Shown here: piece after piece, positions 4,914 to 6,276 of the stretch
Layout: each line of letters starts with the position of its first letter
Numbering within the stretch: the first letter of the stretch is position 1
DNA from: Gammaproteobacteria bacterium
GTDB lineage: Bacteria > Pseudomonadota > Gammaproteobacteria > Pseudomonadales > Azotimanducaceae
Direction of reading: 5' to 3'
Assembly (NCBI GenBank): GCA_003228415.1
Contig: QIDL01000524.1
Location: 1 to 6,276 of the forward strand
DNA: 6,276 nt
Notes under the pieces: model-generated
Seen by the model: only the letters and a program-made list of their open reading frames with translations
Databases searched by the model: none
What the model was told of the DNA's origin: nothing
Translations under genes and position numbers: made by a program

Positions 4914-6276
4914 CTATCCCTCGATCTTCTCGATGCGAACCCGGGCGTCGCAATCCATGGTCAGCGAAACCAGATCCATGTGCTCGAAGTCCATCGGTAA
5001 CAATTGATTGAAGAACACCCCTTTGCCTTTCGCGAACGGCATGCCGTGGGCCCAGTGTCCGCCATTGTTGGCAACGGCCACCACGCCCGGATGCACGCCC
5101 TCAGTGAGTCGCACGCGCCCCTCCACATCACCTCCATCGGCGCTGACCACGCGTACCAGATCTTCGTCTTCGAGCCCCTTGGCGCGCGCTGTGCTGGTGT
5201 TGATGCAGATGAAGTAGCTATACAGCTCACCGCGGGAGACCTCATCGAGCCAGGGATTGGAGTAGGTCTGTGAGAAGCTGTGCCAGGGCACGCGGTAGTA
5301 GATGGCCTGCAGGTCGTATCCAGGTCGCTCTGCAAAGGCACTGCAGGGCCACCAGTCCGGTAGCGGCACGAAGCCCGAAGTGTCCATCCCCGGCATCGAT
5401 CGCAATTTTGCGATCTGCTCGATCTTCTCACCAAATTTCACCACCCACTCGTTGTAGAGCTGCGCGCGGCCCTTGCAATCCGGTTTCCAATACACCTCCC
5501 TGACTTGCTTCGGCCAGGTGAGCACGCCGTGTTCGCGGAACCAGTCGAGGCCGTGGTCGGAACCGAACCAATTCCGATACACGCGATCGCCGATCTCCTC
5601 CAGGGAGTAGTGCTTGTCGACTTCGAGTGCTTGCGGTTGCGTCAGACCGAAGTACATATTGGTCATCAGGTTCGCTGTTTCGGTGATCCCCAGGCGCTCG
5701 ATGATTTCCAGCATCACCTCCGAAAAATGTCTTCGCTCGAACAGCGGTTCGACGATGGGTTGACGTACCTGGTGTCCCCAATCCCCGAGGCCGACCGGAT
5801 GATGGTGGCGCAGAAAATTCGGCGCCGGATCCAGACGCTCCAGATAGCAGGTATCCGGCAACACAATGTCCGCCAGCGCTTCAGCGGTCTCATCGGAATA
5901 GAGGTTGATGTTGATCACGAAGGCGTCCTGAAAGGCGTCGAAACACACCTCCGGGCGCGCAGCGCTCATCAACAGATTGGAACCGTAGTTGAGCAGTACT
6001 TCCGGTCGGGTAATGGATGGGAAATTATCCGCATCATTCAGCGCTGCCGGTGCGGTGCAGGTGGTGATGGGCCAGCCGACCAGGTCGCTCAAACTGGCCA
6101 GATCCGCACTCCGCGGTTCCGGCGGCCAGTTGGACGAAGGACCATCGGGGTCATTGTGGCCGAGGCCACCGACGTCCATCAGGCCGTCAATGCTCGGTTC
6201 GGGTTTCCAGCGCGGTAGCCCGGTATCGGGGTGGCCGAGGGCAACGGGGTTGGTACCGAGCAGACCACCTGGAACG
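4914..6276 (-). CDS. Molybdopterin (bis-MGD) oxidoreductase catalytic subunit, C-terminal part (5' end outside window)
   Basis: The frame is open from the right edge to TAG at 4914-4916, giving 453 visible residues, roughly half of a DMSO-reductase-superfamily catalytic subunit. GSNLLMSAARPEVC (visible residues about 98-111) and ETAEALADIVLPDTCYLER (about 129-147) form the classic third cofactor-binding region, where the dinucleotide is held. The C-terminal molybdopterin-binding barrel spans about 321-453, with YYRVPWHSFSQTYSNPW, NTSTARAKGLEDEDLVRV and GVHPGVVAVANNGGHWA. The N-terminal Fe-S motif, Mo ligand and any Tat signal are outside the window. With the Fe-S and NrfD-type genes immediately downstream it forms a quinone-linked enzyme. 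The insert between the two regions (about 180-320) is unlike the classical DMSO or nitrate reductases I know. Candidates such as thiosulfate/polysulfide reductase or phenylacetyl-CoA oxidoreductase cannot be told apart here. The stop lies two bases before the next ATG. Confidence 0.92.
   Translation of the reverse strand, partial: VPGGLLGTNPVALGHPDTGLPRWKPEPSIDGLMDVGGLGHNDPDGPSSNWPPEPRSADLASLSDLVGWPITTCTAPAALNDADNFPSITRPEVLLNYGSNLLMSAARPEVCFDAFQDAFVININLYSDETAEALADIVLPDTCYLERLDPAPNFLRHHHPVGLGDWGHQVRQPIVEPLFERRHFSEVMLEIIERLGITETANLMTNMYFGLTQPQALEVDKHYSLEEIGDRVYRNWFGSDHGLDWFREHGVLTWPKQVREVYWKPDCKGRAQLYNEWVVKFGEKIEQIAKLRSMPGMDTSGFVPLPDWWPCSAFAERPGYDLQAIYYRVPWHSFSQTYSNPWLDEVSRGELYSYFICINTSTARAKGLEDEDLVRVVSADGGDVEGRVRLTEGVHPGVVAVANNGGHWAHGMPFAKGKGVFFNQLLPMDFEHMDLVSLTMDCDARVRIEKIEG

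Noticed and set aside
5505..6218. 237-codon + strand frame opposite the molybdenum subunit gene.
   Set aside because: The opposite strand carries recognised molybdopterin-binding motifs throughout; this frame has no family features and no ribosome binding site.

Overview
The window looks like chromosomal DNA from a GC-rich proteobacterium, most likely gamma- or betaproteobacterial. This rests on overall composition, on the protein families present and on tight gene packing. No rRNA, tRNA, IS element, CRISPR array or phage gene is visible, so the assignment is only an inference.

Left edge (1-340, + strand): the C-terminal tail of a class I c-type cytochrome domain ends at 89. A doubtful 40-residue ORF overlaps its stop by ATGA. 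A convincing 33-residue single-span membrane protein follows at 239-340. Together they look like the 3' end of a membrane respiratory operon that continues outside the window. From 341 to about 550 I see no supportable gene.

550-1240 (+ strand): a complete type II toxin-antitoxin module with a Phd/YefM-type antitoxin and a VapC-type PIN-domain toxin, joined by an ATGA overlap. It is preceded by a cluster of TTAGCTAA palindromes that looks like its autoregulatory operator.

1285-1874 (- strand): a dienelactone-hydrolase-family gene that appears to have lost about 70-90 internal residues. Its first ~20 codons and its catalytic C-terminal two thirds survive in different reading frames.

1875-3275: a divergent regulatory region with a perfect 8-bp inverted repeat and a -10-like box, a 17-codon ORF with a strong ribosome binding site, and then a complete 12-helix major facilitator superfamily (MFS) transporter on the + strand. 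A hairpin at 3291-3327 separates it from the convergent operon on its right.

3359-6276 (- strand, transcribed right to left): a three-subunit membrane-bound molybdoenzyme of the DMSO reductase superfamily. It comprises the catalytic Mo-bisMGD subunit (only the C-terminal 453 residues lie here), a four-cluster ferredoxin-like electron-transfer subunit, and an NrfD/PsrC-type quinone-interacting membrane subunit. By family analogy, electrons pass between a substrate at the Mo site, the Fe-S chain and the quinone pool. The substrate and the direction of electron flow cannot be read from this fragment. I did not find a demonstrably new system. The most useful points are the internally deleted hydrolase, the unannotated small membrane protein, the toxin's altered fourth active-site position and the divergent palindrome.
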